NCBI RefSeq assembly: GCF_035582795.1
Contig: NC_134368.1
Span: 7,005,501 to 7,069,500, forward strand
DNA: 64,000 bases
From: Mycteria americana
Lineage: Eukaryota; Chordata; Aves; Ciconiiformes; Ciconiidae
Reading direction: 5' to 3'
Below the pieces are notes generated by a model. The model was given only the letters and a program-made list of their open reading frames with translations. It was not told the origin of the DNA and did no database searches. Within the stretch, counting starts at the first letter, position 1; every line of letters begins with the position of its first letter. A program made the translations under genes and the position numbers. This document shows positions 49,387-61,728 of this stretch, piece after piece.

Positions 49387-51192
49387 GGACACTTTGGGAA
49401 GCGAACCACATTTAGAAAAGACATTTTCAATGTTGAAAAAAAAAAGAAATAAAGAAGAAAAGTTTTATTTTCCTTTTTGCCTGCAGGAATCCTTTAGCAA
49501 ATGCAGCAGGCAGTGCCTGCCAAGTGTGGTCAGCTGGGATGTCAGCTGGGGATGAACAAATACGGGGGAGGAATCTGCCGGAGTCTGCAGGGCTCCTGTA
49601 GGCACTTGGAGATCTGTTCACAAAAACAACACATATCTCCACAGCAGGACTGACCTACAGCTTTCTGAGCCCCCCACAGAGGAGCACCCGCTCCTCCATG
49701 GCATGTACGGTCTGCCTGTGGCATACATTACAGTGCCATAAATAGCACATCCTATCGTCAGCCTTACAAGCAACGGCCACGGTGCTCACTACAGCTTGGA
49801 AATACCTGGAGGAAAACAAGCCATGAGTCTGAACAGGGACACGCGAAGGATTCAAACCTACTTACAGTGCTCTTGCTTGTCCTGAAGATGTTCTTGAGAT
49901 TCCTGCTATAAACCTAATGCCTCAGTGAGATCTGTGGCCATACTGGTTTTCAAACTGTGCTCCGTGGGACTCCAACTGGTGATCTGCTGCTGCCTTGCCA
50001 AACTGTATCACTGCTACGGTACGATCATTTGAATTCAAAACCCCACAGCGGTGAAACGCACCTGTGTTGGTAGTCATCAGTGGTCCGCACTTGGGAGCAA
50101 GATTTTCTGCAGTAAAAAAAAAAGAGTCTGAGGCTGAAGGTCAGAAAAAGGCTGAGGATAATGTTGTCTGAGCTGTGCTGAAGTTCCCAGCTCAGTGTCA
50201 GACCAAACCAATTCTCTTGTTATCCTTTGCCACACAGCATCCTCACGAAACAACCCAAACCCTCGGGAGTTTAATATTTTATTCACAACATGAAAAGCTG
50301 AGGCTTCATCTTGCCCTTGGCACAATAAATAGACTGACTGAAGCAAGTGCCTACCCTACTTTATAACTGCGAAATGCCCACTGACCCGTAATAGGCTTCA
50401 GCAGCGTACAGGTGCTGTATTTCTGGTCACAGAACGGGAGGGAAAATGCAGATTTCATGAGTTGCCAGTGGAGATTTATATTCAGCTGGTTAATATCTCT
50501 GAGCTTTCTTCACAAGAAAAGTGATTTTAGTTGTCACTGCGTGTTGCGCTGCGTGGCCAAGCCTGGCAATGCAATTAGTGCTAACCTGGAGGTACAGGGC
50601 ACGCAGGGACCACCGCGACGCTTCTGGCATTAATGGATATCACCACTTACCATTTGTGGTCTGGCAGTTAAAGACGCTTCCTTCCCATGCTGCGTCAGAT
50701 ATGTAATCATCCATTTTCAGATCTCTGCAATCTTTGCTGTCAGAAAAACTAAATGATGTCCGCACTAGACACAGGCCGGAAGAGATGAATGCTTATCGTT
50801 GTTGCATATCTCTTAATAAATGTCTATAGAGTATCACAAGATGAGCAAAGGTTGGCCCACAGTAAGTGGTACCGTATGGAGGAAGGTGTGCAGCCAGAAA
50901 ATACCCAGGTATGGCATTAAAAGCTTGAATTGAAGTCCCAAAGCTGATAATTACTGGAGCTTGGCTGGGTGCTTAGCAAGCCGATAAAAGACTTGTATTA
51001 ATGAAAGGTTCATGATAGATAAATGGCAGATGGTAACTGAGTGCAGGAGGTATGGTATGATGCACAAGGGACTGATTAAGAGGAGCTATAACTTGGACAC
51101 TTTGGATGCCAGACATCTGGAGTGTGGGGTGCACATGCTATTTTTCCTGCAAATACAGTATTGTGCCTATACTTAGGTTGAGAGACACACGA

Positions 51193-51232
51193 TGTATATA
51201 CATACATACACACAAATGTATATACACACAGT
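51193..51232. repeat. (TA)/(CA) dinucleotide-rich tract
   Basis: Short imperfect run of gtatata, cataca and cacaca words. Confidence 0.7.
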
Positions 51233-54200
51233 GCTAAATAAAAAATAGTCAAGACCAAACCCTGGCCACAAGGCTGAGCAGTCAGAGCTGGCTTTCATCC
51301 ACACTAATTAAGGATAATCCTCCATAGCAGGTTTGTCTTGGAGAGCTGTGGAGTAAGCCACCAATTCAGTTATGTGGACCATGGTGGTCTAGTGCTTCAG
51401 CTGATCTCCCTGACCCTCTCATTTCGCAGCATAGATGTGCCTTCAGGATTCCTTTTAAACCCATTCTCCATGGTTTGTTTAAATGTGGAAACAACAAAAA
51501 AACAGTTTTCAATGCCATCCCCCAGATAAGACTATTAATTATTCATATTGGTCAAGGTTTTGAGTGATCAAGGGACAGAGGAGTGGGTTCCTGCCATCTC
51601 CAAGGGGAAAAAAAAAACAGTGCTTGAATAGGAAAACATCTATTACAGGATGTGCAGTAACTGTGGAAAACATGAATCCAGGAGCAGCTTTACGAGGGGA
51701 TGACTCAGACATTGGTCATCCCCAGAAGAGTGGTCAAAACAGCCGGGAATACAGCGACGGGAAGGCACCTGCATTGCAGAGCTGAGGTGACTCAGCGGGA
51801 GAGTTTCGTCTCCAGCCTCTGAGATTTCTGTCCTGTTGTGCAAGCCCCATCCCCAGGAACATCCCCAGTCCATCCAGTCCTTCCTTCCCCAGCAGCTGCA
51901 GGCCTGGGAGTCTGCAGCTCACACTCAGGCTCTTTCCCCCTCCTTCCCAGAGGTGAAATTTGCAGGGGAAGGGAGGGTCCCCTTCAATGCAGCGTTCATT
52001 CAGAATAGAAAACTGTTTTGGCCACAAAGCCATTTAAAAATTCAGATGAGTTTCACCAAACACCATGTGCTAGCATGGTTAGGATGATGCTGACCGTAGG
52101 GACAGCTGATTCTGCCCTGGGAAAGGTGGGTGATCAGGTCAAAAATGAATGGAAAAGACCATTATAATTTTCCAGAAGACTGAGTATTGTCTTTTCTCAG
52201 TTCTTATGCTTTCCTGCCTGATTTCTTAAAAGCTAGAAATGTGTCAGTGAACGGAGAAGGCCTGATTCCAGTTCAAAAACTATTCCCAAACTTCTGTTAA
52301 CCTATAGCAATTTGCTTCCCAAACCACAAAATGCCCCATCCTCACACTCACCTGACACCCCGTGCCCCGATCCCAACCAGGACGGGCTGGTCCCCGCACC
52401 CCGCAGGCACTCCCGGCTGCCCGGGGATCTCCAAGTTGTTCTCCATCCCACAGATCTACACCACCGCCCTCTTCTCCTAAGGTCTCCAGCCCTTTCTTAG
52501 TCAACAGAGGAACTCTATATTGTCTTCCTATAGTCTCCTCCTCCTTCATGTCTCACCTCTTTCAGTGTGACCTCCAGAAAGGACTGGAATTAGACAACTT
52601 CCAAGGACTGCAAAAATGCTGCTTTGATGTTTTTCCTGCAAACACAATATTGGGTTGAGAAAGAATTGTGTGTAAAGCCAAAGCATCAGAGCTGGCCTTT
52701 CTCAGGCTGGCTGCACAGCTCCATTTGGAATAAAAACCATTTACTTTGTCTTAGGCAAACAGGAAACTGATGTAAGCAACACGACTGCTGAATACCTATC
52801 ATTCCTTGTATGTGCACTGGCTGGGTTTCAAGGCAGCACTGTACAGGCGTAAATACGCTGATGGAACTAAGAATTTAATCACCAGCATCTGACTCAGGCA
52901 CACGTACCACCATACCAAGTCCTCCATCATCCTCCCTCACATCTAAAGGTCCTTGAAACGTCAGGGTCCCTGGGGCAGGCAGCACGCTCGCTGCTCCAGT
53001 GACCCCACGAGGACTTTCATCCCCTGTAATGAGCCCCTCATCCTCCTCCAAGCTCAAGGTCTCGCCCTTGTATAAGATGTCCAAGTCTCTATGCAGCCCT
53101 CAGCCATCGACCTCTGCTCCAGCCCCTACGCACTGCATGGACTCAGAGGACATCAGCTGCTGCTCAACTATTTTTGCTTTATTTCACCAATTCTTCATTT
53201 CTAGGCTTGAAGCAGTTCCTTCCAGTTCTCAAAGCTATACTTCTCCAACAGCCTCAGGGGGTTGTTTGTAGGTTTGAGGGCTCTGTTTTGAGCCAGTGCC
53301 CCTATTTTTAAGGGCTCTGCTATCAACCTATCTTTTATGCCCCATCACACCTGGTACCCAGCACCAGTCCGTGCAGCATGATCATGTAAACAAGCCTAAC
53401 CAGGCAGTGGCGTCTTGCAAAGCTAGCGTTAGGCACAGTTAGCATAAAACCTGCAGGCTGGTATTAGTAGCAACAATATTGGTTTTACTGGTTTTATCGC
53501 AGGGAGCTGTGACTGCTGCAGGCACCAGGGCAGGGAAGGGCGATGGGGAAGGCAAGCGCTTTCAGCTGCGGGACTGCAAGCAAGGAGCCATGGCAGGGGG
53601 CTCCTCTCACTAATTTTTTTCAAATGCTATGAAGTCTGAGCCTCTTGAAATAAGTGAAAATCCTTCCAGGGAATTCAGTAGCCTCTGGATGCAGCTTTCA
53701 GGGTATGCGAGCCCACCTGTCCCTGCAAGAATGCACAAGGGTGATCATGCCACAGTGAGAAATGCAAGCTGATTTTGGGAGACTCTCTTGTCACGTGTGG
53801 TGCAATGCGGCTGATCTGGCCCTCCAGGTAAATTATGTTTGCGCTAGAAGGTGTCACAGCTGGATTGAAGAGGGTGGAGGTAATTATACACGGTAGGATA
53901 TCTCAGCCCATATCTGCTCTCCTACATGACACTCAAGACAGCTTGATTGAAATAAAATACTTAAGTGCTTGTTTTCACTTTTTGTATTTATTTATGGGTT
54001 TTATATGCATATTCCTTGGGTAAATACAGTGATATCTCATACTGTGAACTGGTATTGAAAGCACAAGCAGTTGGCATAGCCAGGCTGGAAGACTCTCACG
54101 TGTTGATTAGAGCAGGAGCTTTCTGATGTGACCGTTTTGCCCTGCTGACCTATTTAATTAATTGGCTCATTATCAGCAACCCAGCCAGGAGCCATGTATC

Positions 54201-56029
54201 ATCTGTGGGAATATTTTCCCCAGATATGCAGCCTATAGAGAAATAAAATCTATTTCTTTTTCCTATTGCTTTGGCATCTCATTTTACTGTTGAGTAACAC
54301 ATACAGCTGTATGTCTCCAGCTGGCCATGGAAGGATGAGAACTGAATTTGCAAATATTATAGCACATTTCAATTTAACAATGTTAAAAAAAAAAAAGGAA
54401 TTGTTTCATATATGCTTAGTTCAATGTAAGATTGGCTCCTCCTTAGGAGGACAGGCCTGGCTGGATGGCACCACCGTTTGCTGGGAGCGCCGGCAATGCT
54501 CAGGTCCTATGAAGGCCATATGATCCCAGCGTACCTGAGATGTGTCCTCTGCACCAGGCATGACCTGCAAGATAAAGGGAAGGCTCAGGCCACCCAAAAG
54601 ACAATTTTCTCAAGGTCCAGTGACTGAGCAGCTAAAGAGGAAAGTAAAACATGGAGTCAGCCCAGCCCTTGGTTGAAACATTTCGTTTTGATCTCACCAA
54701 AGAAGAACTGAAAAATATGGGCAAAATCAAAACATTAGTATTACAGAATATGTCGTTTCCCATTTAAAAACAAATAATATCAGTGGGAAATTCCAACAGC
54801 TTTACTAGCGTGGCTTATATCTGATGGAGGCAAACCCAGCAAGCAACGTGCGAGCTGACCACGAAGCGTGCAGAAGTGCCAGTGCCAAGCCCAACAGCAG
54901 GCATGCGTGTTTTCTTCCAAAAGAGGGAGAACTGAGGCAAAGCATTTGGTACCTCCCTCTGAGCTGAGCACCGGCCAAGCAGTTGCATGTAGAAGACTTG
55001 CCATCATCATGTAGTCATTTATAACTGTAAACTCATTTTCATCTTGTGGCAGCATCAGGGAGATCTGTACACCATAAATGGAGTCATTACGCCTCAGTAA
55101 TACGTTCTCTTTCATTTTCTACTGGATGATTCATGTAGTTTTTAACCAAACCAAAGAACCTCTCTTCATTTAAGCAAGCTCAAATAAAGGCAGTGAAGAC
55201 CACTTAAGTGCTTATGAATTTCTATGAAGGTAGTGTCCCACATTCAAGCCCAGCAGACATGGTCCTGAACACTAATAGAACCTGAGCTGCCACGCAGAAA
55301 CAACATGGAAACAGGCATGAGGCCAGCTGAGGCTGGTTGAAAAGCAAAAGACTTGATTTTAGGAAAATTGGGAGGAGTGGCTGACAGTTGCTTTTGTTCT
55401 CAACTGCCAAGCCATCAGTTACTTCGCAATAAGCCTTTCTTGCTTCTCCTCTCTCTTTCTCTCCATCTCTTTTGAACTCCGTCATTGGCCCAATAAGGTT
55501 TCATTAAAACTATACTACCCCCAAAGCTTTGTTTAATCATCATCCCTTGACAAAAACCATAGTTTGGTGAAATATGCTAATTAAGAAGTTCTTTCCCTTT
55601 GCTCATCATTTCTGCTCAGGCTGGTGGCTGAGCCATGGGCAGGACTTACCAGAGGAGACTTGGCTGCAGCAGATGGTGTTTTTGGCATCATTAACTCTTG
55701 CTACTTCGCCCCCCTCTGAAGAAGGGCATTTCCCACTCTCTCCATGACCACTACATTATAAAACAGTACATGAAGAACCTGTTCCAACAAAACTCTTAAA
55801 CACACACTAGCTGTAAGCATGTGGTTAGCTGTCTTGCAATTAAGAGATCAGAGATGCTGCACTGGGGGAGTCCCCTACTACACTTCTCCACGGTGAGCCA
55901 TGGGAATTCTGCTTTTCAGCCCATTGAAGCCCTGTGACTACTGATGTGCTCAAAGTTGTTTGACTATTAATTGCCAAACAGGGTAGTGGGACTATTTACA
56001 AGGCTTAACGTTAAACACATACTGAATGA

Positions 56030-56035
56030 TTTATT
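56030..56035 (-). promoter_or_regulatory. Polyadenylation signal AATAAA, minus strand
   Basis: TTTATT on the plus strand, which is AATAAA on the minus strand, only about 15 bases after the TAA that ends the candidate terminal exon at 56050. A very short 3' UTR is known for some compact and testis-expressed genes. Its placement supports that exon being the last. Confidence 0.6.
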
Positions 56036-56049
56036 GCATAATTGCCAGG

Positions 56050-56293
56050 TTAGGTGGTGGCCACGGGAAGAATTTTCTTTGAAATGGTAGGAAAAGTTGC
56101 TTGCTTGGTGATGGGGCTGCGGATCAGCCTTTGAATGTCCTTACAGCCTTCCAGGAAACAGCGGCTTTCAGTGAGCAATGCTGTTTGCAGAGCAGTGTAG
56201 GTGTCCAAGCAGTGTTGCTGCAGGTGCTTTTCTTTTACGAATTTCACATTATACCAATAAGATCCCAAACACCAATGTTTTGATTCTGCTGGG
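56050..56293 (-). CDS. Unrecognised minus-strand gene, candidate terminal exon
   Basis: An open stretch of 80 codons ends in TAA at 56052-56050. The acceptor chosen (tgaatttag before 56293) leaves one base, C, that completes a Ser codon with the preceding candidate exon. The protein is of mixed, non-repetitive composition, with GSYWYNVKFVKEKHLQQHC and FLEGCKDIQRLIRSP, and ends in basic and hydrophobic residues (KKILPVATT). The acceptor's pyrimidine tract is weak, and a start at the ctgcag near 56218 is the alternative. I do not recognise the family. Confidence 0.5.
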
Positions 56294-57638
56294 CTAAATT
56301 CAGCTTCTAATTAAGTTTGTACAAACACCTCTGAAAATTTATGCCTGTTCCATCACAAACCCCGAGTTCTTCCTAATCATGCTCTTCCAAGGAAGCTTTT
56401 ATGAGGCTGTTGCAGTGAGATTTCTGCCTGTTTCCATGCAAGTTGCAGACAGCAGCAACCGCATTTGAGGTTTCGGTCACTCCTTGGTGAAGTAGTAGTG
56501 GGGACCAGCACAGCCACAGACATATTTTAGGCTGTCTTTCAGCACTGCATAATTCATTAAACTATTCCACAAGGAGGTTTTACACCTCTAATGTCCAGTG
56601 AGACAATTTGTGGTGAGATCTAGAAAGCCTCAAAGTAGAGAAATAGTCATTATTGGATTAACCTCTCATCATTTTGAATGAATTCTCCCATAAAGGATGC
56701 ACGAAGCAAGTTCAGCATTCAGTCTGTTGTTCCATGCTGGGAAATATAAAAGACGAAAGACAGAAAACGCTACTTGAAAATTCATGGTGATGATGAGGGA
56801 TGAATCCAGAGCATCCTTTTCCCTGAACAGATATCTCCATTACATATCCTAAGGAAGACATTTATTTAGCAATTTAGCAGGACGAGGCAGAGTGTGGTAT
56901 CTTGATGACACACTGACACACCCAGTTGCTAAATGACTGAACCTGCACAGCCATGGGTGTTCGGACCACACGTTGCACCTCCAAAATCAGAATTTCCCCT
57001 TCCACCCAGGAGATGGCACTAAGGCACTCACACAAAAAGCATCCCTTCAGCTTTACCAAAAACCTATTTTCCCTGAAGTTGTGTGTTGGGGAGAAAACCT
57101 GCAAAATTTGCATTCACTGGGTTGTGCATCTTGTAATGCGACTGAGTGTCCTAAGAGGGAACACGTTTCTGACTGCTCTGTGGATGCTACCACTTGGATT
57201 TGAAGTGGATCGTCCTTCTCATGGCTCCAGTGAGTTTCCCACCAGACAACTGGTAGATCAGAGCAGCCTCCATCCAGGGATGTTCTTCTTTCTTGGACAC
57301 AAGGCAGCACCAAATGCTTTGGAGAAATATGCCCGGGGTCAACCACAGCAATAACAGGGCAACGTGCTCCTGGAAAATACCTCGTGATCTGCACCAGCCA
57401 CAATCTGACTCATGTCTAGATTGTTTCTCTGTGCTGTTATTTTTTTTCCCCTTGGACTTTGTTGCTAGTGTAAAACCTAATGTTCATACAAACATCTAAT
57501 CCGTTTTTGAATCCTGCTGAGCTCATGGCTGGTGTTATTTGGTGTCATGAGCCCAAGCAGGTAAGTCACGGCTGTGCAGAAAAAGGGCTGAAAATGGACG
57601 GTTTTGAGGTAATGCCAGCATTACCTAGAGCTTCTCAC

Positions 57639-57731
57639 CTCTTTTTGACCCCAGCGCTCTTCGATTTTACACCTCTGTCACTCAGATGAAGAGGCTCCAT
57701 CCACCAGGTAATGGGAGCATCACTGGGAGCA
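57639..57731 (-). CDS. Unrecognised minus-strand gene, candidate exon 4 of the visible five
   Basis: A 93-base exon with a strong acceptor, agctttcctgtctccccag before 57731, and a donor GTGAGA after 57639. It starts with one base and ends with two, which fits both the exon before (ends with two) and the terminal exon (starts with one). It encodes 30 full codons, including APITWWMEPLHLSDRG and a basic end. The protein is short, so its coding status rests mainly on the splice sites and phases. A further exon could lie between this one and 60641. Confidence 0.45.
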
Positions 57732-57739
57732 CTGGGGAG

Positions 57740-60105
57740 ACAGGAAAGCTGTCTCTGCGGCTGCTCCCTTCTGTCATCTGGATATATTTGCATGCAGCCC
57801 GAATATCCCCCGTTACAACACAGTCGTGACTCCCTGGGGCAGTGTGAGAGCTTGCTGAAACCACGCTGCGCACTGTGCTGACCGCTGCCCACCCTTCTGT
57901 GTGCTTGAACTGCCTTGAGACCATCTCTGTTTCCATAGCAGGGAGTTGGGGAGGGGAAAAAGCATTAACAGCAATCACTGCCAATGTCAGACAGACCAAG
58001 ATTGGGAAGGGGCAAGGAGGGCTGGAGAAACAAAGGTTTGAAAGAAAATAAATGTAATTCTGGGAAGAGAAACGGCAGGAGATGGGGATGCAACAGGCTG
58101 GATCCTGGGCGTGAGGGCTGAAACGTGCGAGCACAGGTTTTGAAAGCGCCGTCTCTAAGCCTGGTCTCCAAAGCTGGAAAGCGCCTAAATAAGCATACTG
58201 CCAGAATATCCAGGAAGGACATTTATCTTCAATATCAGCGCTTCCTTCCTTCTCCCTGGCGCACAGCTAAGGACCATGTCAGCAAATCCAGCATCCATCT
58301 GCCTGATTGAATATCTTCATTAGTGCGCCTGACGGGGTGTATTGCAACCATATATTCTGATTCAGCCATTTGTTTCCACCGTGGTTGCCTGTTTTGATTA
58401 GCATTTAGTAACATAACTTTTTCCTACCGAAGATGACTTGAAATTACCTTGTATACGTGCCCTAAGCATTCATCTAGACACAGCCCCTGTCAGTGTAACA
58501 AACGGTTGCAGCGCAGCAATGTCGATATCGGCTTGAGGAGCCTGTCTCCAGCACGGTGAGGCAGGATAATGACATTTTTTTTCAAAAAAGAAACATATCA
58601 GTGAGGCTATGGGATTCATTTTAAGTGGTGCAAAAGTGCGTGTCCCATTAAGATTATCTTTATTCTCATGGTCTCATTCCCTAAGGAAATCAAGTGCCTA
58701 GGTCTCCTCAGGAGCCTCTGATGTAAGCGAGTATTCTTCTTCCCTGTTTTTATGTTAAAGGCAGTTTCATTGTTTCTGCCCTCCCAGTTCTGCAGCCACT
58801 AGTCCACTATACTTAGCTACAGTGGAAATACCTTGTGCCACCCAAACGCTGCATGGGTTGTGATCAGTAACATCCCATGCCAGAGCGGGGAGAGGAGGCA
58901 GCTTTGCAGAAACGCCGGACCCTTGTACCTCCCTGTATCATCTGCTTGGAGCTTGGCCTTGCCAGACATCATTTTCATAATCCCCCAGTGCTTGTCCTCC
59001 TGCAGGGAAAGACAGCCAAGCACATGGCTTTCCTAAGGTCCTGCAGCAAGTTAATGGTAAAATTTGCCATGGGTAAGTGGTGATGGGTTGAAACACCTGC
59101 AGAGTTTAAGGAAGGAAGAGAGGTGATCCCCTTTGACAATAAACTTCTTGGGGCAGGGACCAGTGTGCTACTGTGTATATATAGTCCCTATATAGTCCCT
59201 GTCACCATCAGGTCTAGGTATGCTTGATATTACTGTAAAATAAATTATTTGTTGTAATTATTATTATATTTTGATATTTTAAGAATCTCTTCTCGCTGAA
59301 TACAGCAAGGATGTGTCATTAAAAGCAATACCTTTTAGGCTCTGAGGAGAGAGCGCTCTACACCATCTACTCCAGGCGAATTTTGGCATCAATTCAGAAG
59401 ACCCAGAGTCAGATCATTAAAGCCACAGGGCTCAGCAGAAAGGCTGTGATGGGCATGGTCCTGCCCGGGGACATCAGCCCTTCCCAGATCGGCGGCTCGG
59501 CATTGCCATCTTCAGGCTGGGAGCAGCCTTGCTCCTTCCAGATATCCTAGAAATCTCCCAAACAAACACAGCAAACTCAATTCCGGCTTACCCAGGAAAT
59601 TGGTGGCCAAACCCTGGAAAAAGGTGTTAAATACTAAGGAGGGGAAGGAGCTCTGCAAGGCTGTACTCAGCCGCCCTGGATACTTCCCTCCCTGTGAGTG
59701 CACAAGGCTTTAGAGAGTAAGTTAACACAAGCAATGCTGTTTAACACGCACTACTTCTTGCTGTGAGACAAAGTTTATTGGTAAGTTTTCTTTAAAGCAC
59801 ATGAATTGAAACTGCCTGAGTGATTTTAGCTCCGTAGCTTGCACTGTCCCAAAAAAAGCCTTTTTCTGACGATGATAAAAGCTCAGGTTCTTGGGAGATT
59901 TTAACAATAATATGTGTTTAAAAAGGTCTATGCCAAACACTTCAGAGGTATTTGATAAATAGGATGGTGGGTTTGGAAGAGAGGAGGCTTCCAGGCTTCC
60001 AGGTTGATGGAATACATATTGTGATGGACAATATCACACAGACAGCTTGGAGGGCCAAGGAGCTGTAATCACAGAACAGCATACATAACATATCCTAAAA
60101 TAAAT
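57740..60105. other. Introns of the unrecognised gene
   Basis: Apart from the exons listed, nothing firm is visible. A plus-strand frame at about 59341-59550 follows a cttttag, but has no similarity and was not called. Confidence 0.5.
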
Positions 60106-60300
60106 CAAAAAATCATAGAATAACATAGGTGTCCTGGCGCAGCAGGGCCAGCTTAGATGAGGTTGCTCAGACCTTGTCTCGTCACCTCGTGAACATCTCC
60201 CTGCAATTCCCCCACCTCTCTGGTCTCCAGACAGTGTTTGACCATCCCCGTGGCAAAAAATATTCTCCTAATAAGATCTGATTTGAAAATCACTTTCAAA
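60106..60300 (-). mobile_element. CR1 LINE 3' fragment, minus orientation
   Basis: Starts with the CR1 tail read antisense (aatcatagaataacatagg), then agcttagatgaggttgctca and tttgaccatccccgtggcaa, which are CR1 3' UTR landmarks. It is diverged. A short local duplication (gatttgaaaatcactttc) follows at 60280-60345. Confidence 0.8.
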
Positions 60301-60356
60301 AGTGACTTTCAAAATCACAAAAGCGATTTGAAAATCACTTTCTAGGAGCCCAGAAA

Positions 60357-60470
60357 ATCATATAATCATAGAACGATTTGGGTTAGAAGGGACCTCTGAA
60401 GGTCATCTAGTCCAACACCCCTGCAATGAGCAGGGACAAATGCTGCTACTCAGAAGAACATTCCAGCAGT
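60357..60470 (-). mobile_element. Second CR1 LINE 3' fragment, minus orientation
   Basis: A separate copy, closer to consensus: ataatcatagaacgatttgg, ttagaagggacctctgaagg, tcatctagtccaacacccct. It lies next to the older copy, in an intron of the unrecognised gene. Confidence 0.88.
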
Positions 60471-60640
60471 AAAGCTCTTACCATTTTATCTCAGGTCTCG
60501 AGATAGTTTGTACCAGATCTCACAACTGTTTATACTTTTTCCCACTGCTTCGGTCCCTGAAATCCCGCCATTACTCCCAGCTCTCAGTGAAAAAATGGGT
60601 AATCCTGGTACTTACCACGGCCACCTGTAGCATCACTCAC

Positions 60641-60760
60641 TGGGCTGTGTCCATCGCAATGCCTTTCCCAAAGGACAGCCCTGCAGGGATTTGCGATGAC
60701 CAGTTCAGCCTCCGCAAGAAAATGCTGTAGCTGTCCTTGTACTCGGATACCCAGCGGTTC
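60641..60760 (-). CDS. Unrecognised minus-strand gene, candidate exon 3 of the visible five
   Basis: A 120-base exon between the acceptor catgttctccacag and the donor GTGAGT. Its first base completes a Gln codon with the exon before (CA|G), and it ends with two bases (CA). It encodes 39 full codons, including NRWVSEYKDSYSIFLRRLNW and IPAGLSFGKG. The Ser-Glu-Tyr-x-x-x-Tyr pattern recalls microtubule-binding segments of sperm and ciliary proteins such as the SAXO or TEX26 types, but that is a loose impression and not an assignment. Confidence 0.65.
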
Positions 60761-61598
60761 CTGTGGAGAACATGGAAAAGGGGATAAGAAGAGGACCTCC
60801 ATCCTCTGCTTTGTGCACCAGGAGAGGGGACCTGCCTCCCCTTCCGCCACGGTTGACCACCCAGCTGGGAAATAGCATAGAGCAAATGAAAGCACATGCC
60901 GATGGCGTGGGGGAGAGGGGGAACAGCCTGTCTCCATCAGGAGCGGAGCAGATGCTGCAACACACATGGCTGTCATTGGGACCAATCTCCCACCTAGATC
61001 AACCATTACACAGGCTCAGTCTCCAGCCCACACATAACTCCAGGATCATAGATCAAGATTGATACTTCAACGCAGAGCTGAAATATATGTGTGTGTTAGG
61101 GGAAGGTGGGGGGGATGAGGCAGCGGGGAGGAATTGACTTTCCGGTGAGAAATGAGAACTCAGGAGCAGTTTATGCCTGTTTGTTCATAGTGTGTGGATG
61201 AGTCACGTTGCAAACAGCTCCTGCCCTGTCTGATTTGAGAGAGCCCTTTCCCAGGGGAAGCCTGGACATGGCCATGTTGAGACGTGCCTCCCTCCCCCAG
61301 CCCCACAGGGACCTTGGCATCTTCTTTCGACAGGGACATATCAGAGGCTGTCCCAGGAGAAGTCTCCCCACTCCTATCAACCCCACTGCAAAACTTTTCA
61401 CGAAAAGGCTGAGCAGGCCTTGAGAAAGGATTTGGTCCCAAGGGAATTCATTTGAGCTCATTGCATAACATGGACACGGAGAAATACGCTTGAGAAACAC
61501 CTTCCAATCCCAACCAGCTCCAAAACCTCCCTGCCCTACTCTAACCCTGTCCCGACTCCCACCAGCCACCCTCTGCCCCCAGCCCACCTCTCCCTTAC

Positions 61599-61728
61599 TG
61601 GTGTAAGTGCTCATCTTCAGGGAAAATGTGAGAAAGGCTCTTATTTGCTCTACAGTATCCACCATGGGCTGCCGGCCAGCGCTGGAAATCTGTGGTGTAG
61701 GCACTTCTCCAGTCAAGGTCAAAGCACT
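61599..61728 (-). CDS. Unrecognised minus-strand gene, candidate exon 2 of the visible five
   Basis: A 130-base exon with acceptor ctctttcactag and donor GTAAGG. It starts with two bases that complete a Glu codon from the exon before (G|AG) and ends with two (CA). It encodes 42 full codons: CFDLDWRSAYTTDFQRWPAA, then HGGYCRANKS and a His and Glu-rich end. It shares a Ser-x-Tyr-x-x-x-Phe/Tyr pattern with the next exon (SAYTTDF against SEYKDSY). A different frame is open over the same bases for longer, so the frame choice depends on phase matching with both neighbours. Confidence 0.62.

Larger units (their letters stand above)
32980..56049. other. Long gene-poor region
   Basis: About 23 kb in which I find no exon chain with matching splice sites and a recognised protein. 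It holds simple repeats, one CR1 fragment and one open frame of 147 codons, all listed separately. The many open frames under 110 codons look like chance. Conserved non-coding elements may be present but cannot be recognised from a single sequence. Confidence 0.55.

Noticed and set aside
52875-53084. Acidic minus-strand frame (GETLSLEEDEGLITGDES)
   Set aside because: Short, with a stop close upstream and no splice sites, so it cannot be distinguished from chance.
57195-57310. Minus-strand segment resembling an exon (KEEHPWMEAALIYQL)
   Set aside because: No acceptor in the phase needed and no good donor. It was left out of the exon chain.
58125-58222. Possible extra exon of the unrecognised gene (after cttatttag near 58185)
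   Set aside because: The start phase fits, but no usable donor follows and the frame becomes Leu/Pro-rich low-complexity sequence.
59341-59550. Plus-strand 70-codon frame after cttttag
   Set aside because: No ATG, no donor, no similarity, and it is opposite to the neighbouring exons.
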